A stretch of 64,000 nt of DNA from Melanopsichium pennsylvanicum. Taxonomy: Eukaryota > Basidiomycota > Ustilaginomycetes > Ustilaginales. How positions within the stretch are numbered: the first letter of the stretch is position 1; each line of letters begins with the position of its first letter. The position numbers were made by a program, and so were the translations under genes. The stretch lies in the NCBI GenBank assembly GCA_900208305.1, contig OAPG01000008.1:186001-250000 (forward strand), given 5' to 3'. Shown piece after piece: positions 43,009 to 53,570 of the stretch. The notes beneath the pieces were generated by a model, which saw only the letters and a program-made list of their open reading frames with translations, was not told where the DNA came from and made no database searches.

Positions 43009-44069
43009 CGATGCGAATGATATGCCCAATGCCAAGGAAAGTGAGAGCGCAAGAGTGCTGAAGCGCGCAATCCAAGATGAGAGTAGGATGGGTGTGTAGG
43101 TCGAGGGAAGAGATGAAGGCGATCAAAGTGGGGTGGTGATTGTGTAGGATCCACGGCGTGTGTATCAAGGATGTGGTTCAGATCACGAGGTTCAACTTAA
43201 GCACGGTTCACGGCGTACTTTCAAGATGCGGGCGCATCAACGCCGTGACTAAAGCCGGTGGAGCTGAGTAGTCCAAAAGAGGTCAAAGGATTCAAACGAG
43301 TATTTCTGACTGGCTGGACTGGCTGACTGACTGACTGGCTTACTGGCTGGCGACTTTTATATTTCTTAGCGGTCGATGACCCTCACGCGCGTTTTTCATA
43401 AAACTCTTCTGCGCTCAGCCCTAACTCGAGTTAACGTGTCACAACTCTGAATTCAACCGTCCAATCCCCCCTGCATGGCTAAAGTCGGCACTCTGATGAT
43501 TACTTCGTTGTCACCCTCATTCCTCCACTTTGTTAGCCGAACAAGCCAAACCTCCATATACGTACTGTGTGAGTACCTAAACCAACAAGCCCACATGGCT
43601 TCTGTTCTACAGTCGCATTTATCAAATCGTCCCTGCTGACAATCCACACGCTCGTGCCTGTAAAATCGCAATGCTTTGCTCAGCAACACGAAGCAATTTC
43701 ATCACGACAGCAATGCTTGATCCAGACCAATGGCCGCACTGCCATACATCAACTTCACACTACTACTAAATCATAGCACCCACAAAACAGACCATACCAA
43801 GTCTCTTGTGCTCTCCTTTTCACTTTTACATCCATCACACCGCACAAAAACTTGGTATACATGGTACAAGAAGGCATGAAATAAGATTCGCTCTAAAGCA
43901 TGCAATATGTTTAGTATGTCAAACATAGCGTACGATGATTGAGATCAACACAGCGCATCGGGTCCAGAACAAGAATTGTATTCACAAGACAGTGAAACAA
44001 ACAAAGCTAGTGAATCAACATTGTTCGGCGCCTACACCGCTGATCAGAAATAATGCCTTTAGGAGCATT

Positions 44070-45333
44070 TTACTTCTGCGAAGCAATACGGGCCTGGAGG
44101 CGGAGGTTCTGCTCGAGCGAACCGTGGTTGTTGATGTACTGGAGGTAGCATCCATCCTTGAGGATACGGTTAGACTGCTTAGCCTCGGCGTACTGCTCGC
44201 GGTTCATGTTGGTGAAACCCCACTTCTTGGAGATGATGATCTTCTGGCGACCAGCGAACTTGTATCGCGATCGGCGGAGCGCCTCGAGCACAACAGCCTT
44301 GTTCGAGTCACGCGATCGAACAGACAGCAAGATCTGGCCAATGTTGACACGAGCAACGGTACCGTAGGGCTTACCGTAAGCACCACGCATACCAGTCTGG
44401 AGCCTATCGGCACCAGCGCAGGAAAGCATCTTGTTGATACGGATAACGTGGAAGGGGTGGACACGGACACGAAGGTGGAACGAGTCCTTACCCGAGGTCT
44501 TGGTGATGTACTTGTTGGCACAGATACGCGCGGCCTCTAGGGCCTCAGACGTAATCTGCTGGTGCTCATCGCAGACAAGGTGGGCGCAGAAGGGGAAGTC
44601 GTCGACGGAAGCCTTCTTACGGCCAAGATCATAAATGCGGATCTGCAGTGGTTGACGAAGGGATGGAGGTGGAATTGCGAAAGTCAGTAAACAATGTCAC
44701 ACAGTGTGTTGGATTCCACTGTAGCACCCTGATTGAAGCAAGAAAAACACCATTCGACGTGCCAGCCAATCTTCTTCGAAATCGCAGCAGTCATGATCAG
44801 CCCGTGTCCAAAGAGCATCACGGTCAGAACTTAAGTCATCATATCATCCTTGTCACGTCGTGTCGGTCTTGGCGGTTACAGTCACTGTATGCTAGTCTTG
44901 GAAGCTGATCGAGGCAACGCTCATGTCTTCATGAAAACATCCCTCCTGCCAGCGTGCCGACACTGAACTATTTGCGGCAACCTTTTCCGCGAGAGTCTTT
45001 TTCGATCACATTACTCTCATCCAACTACTCTGCCATTACTTCAAGTTCTCTGTGTTTGACTTGGATCTGCAAAGTAGGTCTAATCCGTATTCATGCCCTA
45101 GCTCGTTGCCAGTGTGATACAACTGTATCCCACACTTTACAAGTGATGCTTTTTTCCTTCCGCTGCATGTGTCTTAGTCTGCTGTATCTGGTCACTGGCT
45201 GATACGATCAGAATGTTGTTGCTAATGATTTCTGAAAACGTACCTTGGAGTCGGGAACACCACGATTGTACCTCGACTTGGGGAACGGCTTGTTCTTGCA
45301 GTACCTGTAACAGCGGGCAGGTCTTCGTCCCAT
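44070..45333 (-). CDS. RPL10: 60S ribosomal protein L10 (uL16)
   Basis: Large-subunit ribosomal protein near the peptidyl transferase centre, joining late in 60S maturation. Two exons: 45333-45244 (30 codons, [20 protein letters not shown]...) and 44642-44070; the 601-base intron runs from GTACGT to CTGCAG. The join reads [23 protein letters not shown], identical in pattern to eukaryotic L10. Total 220 residues, the normal length. [20 protein letters not shown] and [18 protein letters not shown] contain the conserved P-site loop region. Head-to-head with RPL28. Confidence 0.96.
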
Positions 45334-46701
45334 CTTGAATACTGTTAGTGTTGGATGGATGAATGAAATGTAGATTTAGGTTGGGGTGTGGTTGAAATAA
45401 AGGTCGAAATAGGTATGCGAGGTCAGTCGCTTGTTCTGGGAATGCGGTTTGGCGTGCGGATGCCGAGGATTTCGTCCCTAATGTACGAAAAAGGTTTAAA
45501 GTCGATGCTGAGTCGATATGAATGTTGGCGATAACTTACCTTTCTTGGGGGTGATGAGTGGGTGGAGGAAGAAGGCAGAGGTTTGAGGCCATGCACTGGT
45601 GGCGTCTACACTCTCAATCACGATCGGCATCCGTGTGTCTCTCTCTGGCTACAGCCTCGACTCGCTCTCAAATTCAGCCTAAGACAAGATACAGGCTCTG
45701 CTGCCTCAGCACCCGTCGAGCAGTCTGACTTGACTGAGCCCGTCGTCTTGCTCACCCTGTGGCCGCTTAAGCAGCGTGAGTCTCTGGAGTAACTGGCTGC
45801 TTAAGTCCGGTCGCACAGCTTGACTTGAATCGGGAATATACTGTCATACTTGATGCGGAGTACACGTGACCTCGGCCGAGATTTTATACTTTTTCGCAAT
45901 GACCAGTCACGTGCTACTTGATTTCCGAATGAGAGCCACATGAAGCTGTTGACAGAACAAGGAGAGGCAGCACGATGCCCTCTGATGAGTCCTCTGAATT
46001 AGAGTGAGAAGGCGCAGCGTCGGAACAGCAGCCCTGAGAGAGTGTAGGGCCTGAGATCCAAGCATCGCCGGGGTTGACAAAATTTCGAGAGAGCAGCCGG
46101 CAGTGTTGAGACTTTGGCTGGCTAGTTCACAATGCGAACGAATGGCGAAAGCGAGCAAGTTTGGCAGCGTTTGAGATTGGGTGTTGAGGCCGACCTCGCT
46201 TGGCGATATCGCTCCTCTCACTTTACCATCAAGGCCACCCCCATACATACGTCAAGGTTAGTATTGAGAGCAGCACAGCCTCAGTGATCATCTCGCTGCG
46301 TAGAGCATCAACATCGCCGTTCGGAGTAATACAGCTTTATATCGACACCTCCGGACAACTTTGCAAAATCAACATTCGAGCTTCATGCATCCAAGACTCT
46401 GTTGTTCCCGCCAAAGTCACGATGCTCTATGAGCGAGCTGCGCTCCTGGAGCATGTATTGTCATTCATTCTGTTCGGTCCGTACTGACAGTCTTTCCGTT
46501 CTTGTTGTCTTTGACTTCTCAACTTGAATCATTCGACCAAATTGCCTTTCAATTTTACGTTTCACTCGGCTTATCTTTCGCATCCGCATTCTATCCAAAT
46601 CTGCACGCACTTCCCACACCTTCGCATTCTACTACACTGCCATATACTACCTACTTGCACTCTCGACCATCTTCATCAATCCTTGATTCACTCCACAAAA
46701 G
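45334..46701. promoter_or_regulatory. Head-to-head promoter region RPL10 / RPL28
   Basis: 1.37 kb between two divergent ribosomal protein starts. Holds the predicted RPL10 leader intron and a pyrimidine-rich leader before RPL28. Small ORFs here are not supported as genes. Confidence 0.55.
45478..45539 (-). other. Predicted 5'-UTR intron of RPL10
   Basis: On the minus strand, AAAG followed by GTAAGT at 45539 and an acceptor ACATTAG ending at 45478 define a 62-base intron about 145 bases upstream of the start codon. Its size and signals match the other introns in the window. No coding content flanks it, so this rests on splice signals alone. Confidence 0.5.
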
Positions 46702-47399
46702 ATGCCTACCCACCTCTCCAAGACCCGAAAGCACCGTGGACACGTCTCAGCCGGTAACGGTCGTGTCGGCAAGCACCGCAAGCACCCAGGTGGTCGTGGT
46801 CTCGCCGGTGGTCAGCACCACCACCGAACCAACATGGACAAGTACCACCCTGGTTAGTATCAACCATTTAATTCGTCGCATGTTGCTCGTTTCGCCATCC
46901 ACCAGAAGCTACACATATGCATACAGGGTCAGGAAAGAAGTCAGAATATGGCAGAAAGGTCGTGCGAGAGTCGTTGGAAGGGGCACACAGTCACGGCTCA
47001 AGGCTCACGCTTATTGCAGGACCACAAAATCGACAGTCGATCGATTACATTTTGGCCAGGGTTCATAAGACAGAAAGCTTTTGGTGCACACAGCGGGAAC
47101 TCGTGGGTTTTTCGGCGATGGTACATGGCAGGATCGAGCGCAAGGCGTCGATCAGACGTGCAGGATTCAATTGGCAGGAAACACTTGTGTCAGGAAGATT
47201 CAGATGACTGCAGTAACATCCAAGCTGGTACAGGCACGAATGGCGAGGTGCAAGAAGCATCAACTCGGCCACGCATCGAGCTTCCTCGCATCAACTGGTG
47301 GATGGCATTACGAGAAATGTCTCCCCCTCTTTTACGCCGACTGAACCACTCACTGACATTCTTTCACACCTCCGTCATCCTCCAACTTGAAACTCTACA

Positions 47400-47430
<31 letters not shown>

Positions 47431-47693
47431 TCCACCTTACTCGCAACTCTTCGTTCCGCCCTGTCGTCAACCTTGACAAGCTCTGGACCCTTGTGCCCGC
47501 TGAGCAGCGCAAGGGCTTGACTGCCAGCTCGACCGAGGTTCCCGTTATCGACACCTTGGCTGCTGGTTACGGCAAGGTTTTGGGCAAGGGTCGTCTTCCT
47601 GCTCTTCCCTGCATTGTCAAGGCTCGTTGGGTCTCGTCGCTCGCCGAGAAGAAAATCAAGGAGGCTGGTGGTGTCGTTAAGCTTGTTGCCTAA
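46702..47693 (+). CDS. RPL28: 60S ribosomal protein L28 (uL15, human RPL27A)
   Basis: Two exons: 46702-46852 (50 codons plus one base) and 47401-47693; the 548-base intron runs from GTTAGT to CTACAG with a CACTGAC branch-like site. Total 147 residues, the normal length. Exon 1 encodes [36 protein letters not shown] and [13 protein letters not shown]. Exon 2 continues [15 protein letters not shown] and ends AGGVVKLVA. Everything matches eukaryotic uL15. The long intron shows no ORF of note. Confidence 0.96.
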
Positions 47694-48365
47694 AGAAAGC
47701 GTTCCTAATCTAAACTATTTAGATTGATTCGTTTCTCAAGGTTACGTTTTGGCTGTTTCTTCGATCGCCTTTGTGCCTTTCTTCTGCATCTTCTTTTTGG
47801 ATCTCAACCTTTCGATGATTGGTGATGGTGCAGCATTGTTCACATGATTCAAATTGGTTATTACGCTGCATCACACACACCTCATTCAATCCTCGCTTAG
47901 TGGGGTCGTTTGAGGTTTACATGTACCTTTACGCACGCATACGCACTCCTTTTAAACAATGTTGGAGTGTTGTCATCCACACATGCACACACACACACAC
48001 ACACACACATACACACACGCACCCAAAAATATCAGAACAACGATATCATTTCGCACAGAATCCCTTATTTACACCATGGTTGTGACGTTGCGAGTAGAGA
48101 GCAAAAGTGTTGGTCTCCGTCTACTCGAAAATTGAGCAAAGCATCTTTGATGAGATTACACACACACACACGATACGAGATGGAATACAAATGTTCACGA
48201 CAAGGGGGATAAATATTAAAGGCGGTTGACGCCGGGATCAATTCTAACAAGACAGTTACTTCCTTTGAGGAAGGAGGAAAGATGTGAACGGTGAAAGCAG
48301 TTGAAACCCTAACCAAAAACAAAAGCGAAACCGGAAAACCAAAACAGCATATACGATGTTCATCT
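47694..48365. other. Intergenic, convergent
   Basis: 672 bases between RPL28 and the C1-THF synthase stop, with a (CA)n microsatellite at about 47986-48008. No gene is seen. Confidence 0.65.
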
Positions 48366-51300
48366 CTAAGAAAGACCTATAACTTCGCCTTGGTCGGTCA
48401 AGTCCATATCATAGTAACCTGGTCTTGTGTTAAGACCTGGCATTTTGCTCATCGCGCCACACATGACAACCAAAAGACCTGCACCTACACTCGCATAAAC
48501 CTCTCTAACCGGAATCGTGAATCCAGTCGGTGCACCTTTCTTGCTTGGATCCGCCGAAAGCGAAAGATGAGTCTTTGCCATGCAAATAGAAAGATTACCA
48601 AACCCATTCTTTTCAATTGTCTGAATTTGCCTTTGCGCAGCTTCGGAAAGTTCGATACCATCCGCACCATACATGTCCTTGGCAATCGTCTCAATCTTTT
48701 GAGTGATAGGCAAAGTGGGTTCGTAAAGGAAATCAAATTGAGACTCCTCACCTTCAAGTTGAGTAATGACTGCCTTGGCGAGGTCAACGGCACCTTCACC
48801 ACCCAAAGCCCAGTGGTTGGCTGGAACCGCATCATCAGCACCTGCCTCAAGCGCCTTCTTCCTAATCAACTCGAGCTCTGCAGGAGTATCGGTGGTGAAT
48901 TGATTGATCGCAACAATCACTTTGAGACCAAACTTCTTCGCGTTGCTAATGTGTTTGGCCAAGTTGACGCATCCTTTGTCCAAGATCTCGAGATTCTCCT
49001 CCAGGTACACTTCAGACAAAGGTTTGCCTGGAGTTACCTCGGGTCCACCGCCGTGAGTCTTGAGCGCACGGACAGTGGCGACGATGACAGCGGCGTCAGG
49101 AATGAGGCCAGACTCGCGACACTTGATATTGCAGAACTTCTCCATGCCAATATCGGCACCGAAACCGGCCTCGGTGATGACGTAACCAGTGCGCTCGATG
49201 GGCTCGCCCTCTTCGATACCGGCAAGCTTGAGAGCGATGGCGTCGGCGAGAATGGACGAGTTGCCGTGGGCGATGTTGGCAAAGGGACCAGCGTGGACAA
49301 ACACGGGAGTTCCCTCGAGAGTTTGCATCAGGTTTGGCTTGATGGCGTCCTTCATAAGAATGGCAAGGGCTCCTCCAACACCAATATCGTCAGCGGTGAC
49401 GGGATCGCCAGCACGGGATGTGCCAATGACCATTCGACCAAGGCGTTCACGCATGTCCTTAAGGTCACGGGAAAGCGCAAGCACAGCCATGCACTCGGAT
49501 GCTACGGCAATGTCGAACCCAGTTCTGCGGGTGATGCCCTTCTCGGTAGCGGCCTGACCAACGGTGATGTCTCGCAGATATCGGTCGTTGGTATCCGTCA
49601 CACGCCTCCAAGTGACAGTCTCGGGATCAATGTCGAGACGAGCAAACTTGGACTTCTCCTCATCAGTAAGATCGTCAGGATTGGTCTTATCGATGCCGAG
49701 CTTCTTCAACCTCCTGAACATGATGGGAGCAAAAGTGCGGACGCCCTTCTTCTTGGGGCACAACCTGTCGAACAAGGCAGCGTCCTTCTGGGTGGCTTCG
49801 TGGAACATCCTAGTATCAATGGCGGCAGCGAGAAGGTTGTTAGCGGCCTGAACAGCGTGGTTGTCACCAGTGAGGTGAAGGTTGAACTCCTCCATGGGAA
49901 TGACTTGGGAGTAACCTCCACCAGCAGCACCACCCTTGATGCCGAAAGTGGGACCCTGCGAAGGCTGACGAACACAGGCAAAGGCGGACTTGCCGAGGTG
50001 AGCACCAAGGGCTTGAGCGAGACCAATGGTTGTGGTGGACTTGCCTTCACCAAGAGGGGTGGGGGTGATACCGGCAACGACAATGTACTTTCCATTCTTG
50101 CGGTGAGCGAGACGCTTGAGGACCGAAAGGTCGACCTTGGCCTTGACGGGTCCGTAAGGTTCGAGTTCGGACGAGATGAGACCAATCTCACGAGCGATCT
50201 GGGTGATGGGCTTGGGAGTCTGCGAACGGGCAACTTGGATGTCGGATGGCACCTTTGCGAGAGGCTTGATTGGATTAGGGCGAACGACACCACGGCCGAT
50301 ACCGAGAGCACGGCCATCAGCTAGGCTGCGCTCAGCAGAGATGAGGACGTTCTCCATGAGCATAGCGACGGTCATGGGGCCAACTCCACCGGGGACGGGG
50401 GTGATGGCGGAAGCGACTTTGGAAGCAGCCTCGAAGTCGACATCGCCGACGAGGCGGTAACCAGACTTTTTGGTGGCATCGTCGACAAAGTTGGTACCAA
50501 CGTCGATGACGACGGCGCCGTTCTTCAGCCAATCACCCTTGATAAAGTGAGCCTTGCCCATTGCAGCGATGACAATGTCGGCATGTGCGAGGTGAGTTTG
50601 GAGGTCGGCGGTCTTGCTGTGAACCTGGGTGACGGTGCAGTCGCGGCTGCGGAGGAGGGAAGCGACGGGGTTACCGACGATGTCACTTCGTCCGATGACG
50701 ACGGCGCGGAGACCAGCCATGTTGGAGATACCAGCGTTTTCGAGGAGTTTGATACAACCTGCAGGTGTACAGGGGAAGAAGAGGGGGTTGCAAGCCTTGG
50801 AACTCAAGTGACCAATGTTCAAAGCGTGGAAACCATCGACATCCTTCTCAGGGCTGATAGCCTCGGTGACACGACGCTCAGCATCCGAGTCGATGTGGTC
50901 ACCGAGAGGAAGTTGGACGAGAATACCATCGACGCTGATGTCCTCGTTGAGCTCGCCAACGCGCTTGATGATCTCGGCCTCGCTGGAGCCTTGAGGAAGC
51001 TGAACGTGAGTGTATCGCATGCCGCACTCTTCAGCTGCGAGCTTCTTCATCTTGATATAAGTGGAGGAAGCGGACATGGAACCGACCTGCATGATGCAAA
51101 GGTGAGGTTGGAAAGAAGAGTACTGTTGCTTGAGCTCTGTGATACGCTGAGCTACGCGAGCGCGAACCTGCTTTGCGAGGGCGGTACCATCGATGAGCTT
51201 GGCACCGCCAGGGGTAGTTGCGAGGGAAGCCATGGCGTCAGTTACGAGCGAGCGAAGACGAACGGATTCAAATCGAACGAGAGGAGAAGCGGACGGAAGC

Positions 51301-51482
51301 GCGTTGGTGGATCGAGCCAAGCAGATGGAACGGACACGAGGGTAGGTTAGGGAAAAAGAGGAGGTGGTGGTGGTGGTGGTGGTGGTAGAACAAGGGGATG
51401 CGACGGCAGTGACGAGAAGGCGAGTGCTTCGCTGCTGGAAGAGAGAAGCTAGATTTGTGCAAGCCGAGCGGCGAAGGAGCAT
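48366..51482 (-). CDS. Trifunctional C1-tetrahydrofolate synthase (dehydrogenase / cyclohydrolase / formate ligase)
   Basis: Interconverts one-carbon units on tetrahydrofolate: methylene-THF dehydrogenase, methenyl-THF cyclohydrolase and ATP-dependent 10-formyl-THF synthetase. A single exon of 1038 residues. Residues 1-83 are Arg/Ser/Thr-rich, a mitochondrial presequence type. The dehydrogenase/cyclohydrolase domain is about 95-390 (STYIKMKKLAAEECG with the catalytic Lys, VDGILVQLPL, GRSDIVGNPVASLL, ITPVPGGVGPMTVAML). The synthetase domain runs from about 410 to the end, with P-loop TPTPLGEGKSTTTIGLAQAL near 470. A second in-frame ATG at 51233 (MASLATTPGG, residue 84) would start a 955-residue cytosolic form, close to yeast Ade3 (946), while the long form resembles mitochondrial Mis1. 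Confidence 0.95.
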   Translation of the reverse strand: MLLRRSACTNLASLFQQRSTRLLVTAVASPCSTTTTTTTTSSFSLTYPRVRSICLARSTNALPSASPLVRFESVRLRSLVTDAMASLATTPGGAKLIDGTALAKQVRARVAQRITELKQQYSSFQPHLCIMQVGSMSASSTYIKMKKLAAEECGMRYTHVQLPQGSSEAEIIKRVGELNEDISVDGILVQLPLGDHIDSDAERRVTEAISPEKDVDGFHALNIGHLSSKACNPLFFPCTPAGCIKLLENAGISNMAGLRAVVIGRSDIVGNPVASLLRSRDCTVTQVHSKTADLQTHLAHADIVIAAMGKAHFIKGDWLKNGAVVIDVGTNFVDDATKKSGYRLVGDVDFEAASKVASAITPVPGGVGPMTVAMLMENVLISAERSLADGRALGIGRGVVRPNPIKPLAKVPSDIQVARSQTPKPITQIAREIGLISSELEPYGPVKAKVDLSVLKRLAHRKNGKYIVVAGITPTPLGEGKSTTTIGLAQALGAHLGKSAFACVRQPSQGPTFGIKGGAAGGGYSQVIPMEEFNLHLTGDNHAVQAANNLLAAAIDTRMFHEATQKDAALFDRLCPKKKGVRTFAPIMFRRLKKLGIDKTNPDDLTDEEKSKFARLDIDPETVTWRRVTDTNDRYLRDITVGQAATEKGITRRTGFDIAVASECMAVLALSRDLKDMRERLGRMVIGTSRAGDPVTADDIGVGGALAILMKDAIKPNLMQTLEGTPVFVHAGPFANIAHGNSSILADAIALKLAGIEEGEPIERTGYVITEAGFGADIGMEKFCNIKCRESGLIPDAAVIVATVRALKTHGGGPEVTPGKPLSEVYLEENLEILDKGCVNLAKHISNAKKFGLKVIVAINQFTTDTPAELELIRKKALEAGADDAVPANHWALGGEGAVDLAKAVITQLEGEESQFDFLYEPTLPITQKIETIAKDMYGADGIELSEAAQRQIQTIEKNGFGNLSICMAKTHLSLSADPSKKGAPTGFTIPVREVYASVGAGLLVVMCGAMSKMPGLNTRPGYYDMDLTDQGEVIGLS

Positions 51483-52199
51483 GCCAACGACTTTAGTACA
51501 GAGAAGAGAAGGGTTGTGGTGTGTGAAAAGGGAAAATCAAAAACGACGTCGGCAAGCTAGGGAGGTAGAATAGGAAAAGTGGAACGACGATGTTCTTATG
51601 CTAAAGCCAAGAATGTCAATAATAATCACGTTACAGTCACCCTACGCTGTTACGAGTATGAGAGCGAGACACAAAAGAGTAAAAAGGAAATGCTTTACAC
51701 AACGCACAAGTTTGAGCCGAGCGTCCTCGGTGTTTGAACCAAACGGTGCATCAACAAGTGTGCACAGGACGAGCCGATTTCCCTTCTTCTTGTTCTTCTT
51801 CTTGTGACTTTGTACACTTTCGTTCTTAAATTCATTCAGAAATGCACAAACCAGCTTTCAATTCTTCTTTATTCTTGTTTTCGCCACGTCAAAATGTTAG
51901 TAATGGCTCCAATTCACATTTTCATTCCAAAAAAAAAGGTGGTGGGTTGGGAAACAAGTGGAGAGCAACAAACACCCTTTTCAGTTTGGCACACGGTAAT
52001 CTGAATAATCCGAGCGTGCATGCATATCAATTTTATGAGTGTTGTTCTTCTTCTTTCTGCTCTTCAAGCTCCCACTACTTTAAAACCTTTTGCTATAGTC
52101 ACATTCAGCACATACTTGGTTTCAGCTGTGATTGTGTCAAAATCCTTCGCGCTGGTATCAAACACCCATAGCATCATCAAGACCGCACGGACCTCCGAC
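51483..52199. promoter_or_regulatory. Divergent promoter, C1-THF synthase / DCTN6
   Basis: 717 bases between divergent starts. Only short, non-conserved ORFs are present. Confidence 0.5.
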
Positions 52200-53127
52200 A
52201 TGGCCCCGCTGTGAGTATGCTCTCAATCCCTCCTCATCTTCAAGATTATCATGGTCTCGCTGCGTGGCCACAAGCATGTCTCTCCTTCGAGCTTTGCAAA
52301 TACAAGCCATACTTACACCTTCCCAAATTCATGTCTCTTCCACCGCACTCACGCTCATACCAGATCCAAATTCTTCTCATACTGATCACACCACCTCTCC
52401 CACCTCTAATCTGCCTTCTTCCTCAACATCCTCACGTTCTCAAACGTTCACCATCTCCCACAGGCGCGACAACCTCACAGTTGGAACACGAGTCATCATC
52501 GTCGCCGATGCTGACCTTCATGGCGAGATCTCTGTTGGCAGTGGCACCGTCATCCATCCCAAGGCCACCGTTCTCGCACTCGCCGGCCCTATCTCCATCG
52601 GATCAAATTGTATCATCGAGGAATCTGCTGCCATAGTCAACCGCACAAGCGCACCAATACGTATTGGCGATAACAACCTGTTCGAGGTGGGATGCAGGGT
52701 CGAAGCTGCTTCCATTGGCAGCTATAACGTTTTCGAGATGAGGAGTAAGGTCGCGCAAAACATAAAGATTGGAAGCTATACCGTCATCGGTATGGGATGT
52801 ATGGTACTCCCCAAGCCAATATCGGATACAGAGTTGGCAAGTATCTTTGACGATATTGGGGATGCTGAACTCGAGGAAGATGTACAAAATGAAAAGGAGA
52901 CACCGGAGACAGTCTTTGAAGAGCTTCCGGATCACACAGTAGTATACGGAGCAGATAGTAAGCGGAGGTTGTGGAGTGGAGAAGGTGTACACCAACAAGC
53001 AGCGCTACATGCAAAGCACCTCGATTATCTCAGAGACACAATTCCAAGAGTGCACAAGCTCAAGATCATCCAAGGTGTACGAGCACCACCCTCCGCCACG
53101 GCACAAGCTACAGCGCCTCCACCATGA
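52200..53127 (+). CDS. Dynactin subunit 6 (p27) left-handed beta-helix protein
   Basis: Pointed-end subunit of dynactin, the activator of cytoplasmic dynein. The hexapeptide-repeat region is clear: ISVGSGTVIHPKATVLALAG, PISIGSNCIIEESAAIVNR, IRIGDNNLFEVGCRVEAASI, then VFEELPDHTVVYGADSKRR, which parallels the NTVIYGADCLRR segment of human DCTN6. The 5' end is uncertain. My preferred model joins exon 52200-52210 (MAPL, donor GTGAGT) to 52464-53127 (acceptor CCCACAG after a pyrimidine tract), in phase, for 224 residues. The alternative is the in-frame ATG at 52276, giving 283 residues with a Ser/Thr-rich N-terminus. Either way the conserved domain is unchanged. Confidence 0.78.
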
Positions 53128-53570
53128 TCAAAAAATTTCAACATCAAAACAGCATTTTTTCAGATACCACTTTCTTAGTTGCGTTTCATGAGCACCGAGC
53201 GCTGATGAGCCATTGAGTGAATGCAGACTTCGCCCGTCGCACTTTCCCTGCCTGAACCATCCAGTGGCTTCATCCCACATTCACAAAATCGATACAGTGT
53301 ATGAGGGGACAGAGAGAATCGTTTCTGCAACTACACGCAATATGTCAAGACGGAAAGAAGCGTGCAGCGCCAAATTTTCAAAACCTGTAGTTTTGTTCGA
53401 GCTAACAAGTGTCAAGTGACCCAAATCATCGGTCGAAAGCGTCATCGATTGCGAAAGTGTTGGTCTTCTCGTTGTGTATCCTCATTATCCTACCGAGTGG
53501 CTTCTGTTTGCTTCTAAACGCCACCTCTCTCTTTTGTGCACAGCTATCAAATCTTCAACAAAATAAGCCT
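53128..53570. promoter_or_regulatory. Upstream region of the Ap4A phosphorylase gene
   Basis: 443 bases between DCTN6 and the next start, same orientation. The downstream gene's frame stays open back to a GTG at 53409, but there is no ATG before 53571. Confidence 0.5.

Larger units (their letters stand above)
42347..44069. other. Intergenic with short tandem repeats
   Basis: 1.7 kb between the RBR ligase start and the uL16 stop. Contains 4 x 10-base and 4 x 6-base tandem repeats at 42906-43008 and CTGACTGG-type imperfect repeats at about 43305-43350. No convincing gene. Confidence 0.55.

Noticed and set aside
44797..44842. C/D-box-like signals (ATGATGA and CTGA) in the RPL10 intron, minus strand
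   Set aside because: The boxes are only 46 bases apart including themselves, with a weak four-pair terminal stem and no adequate guide space. Too short for a typical eukaryotic C/D snoRNA.
48291..50324. A 677-codon open frame on the + strand
   Set aside because: It lies fully antisense to the conserved C1-THF synthase. Such shadow frames arise from strong codon bias in the real gene, and the translation shows no family features.
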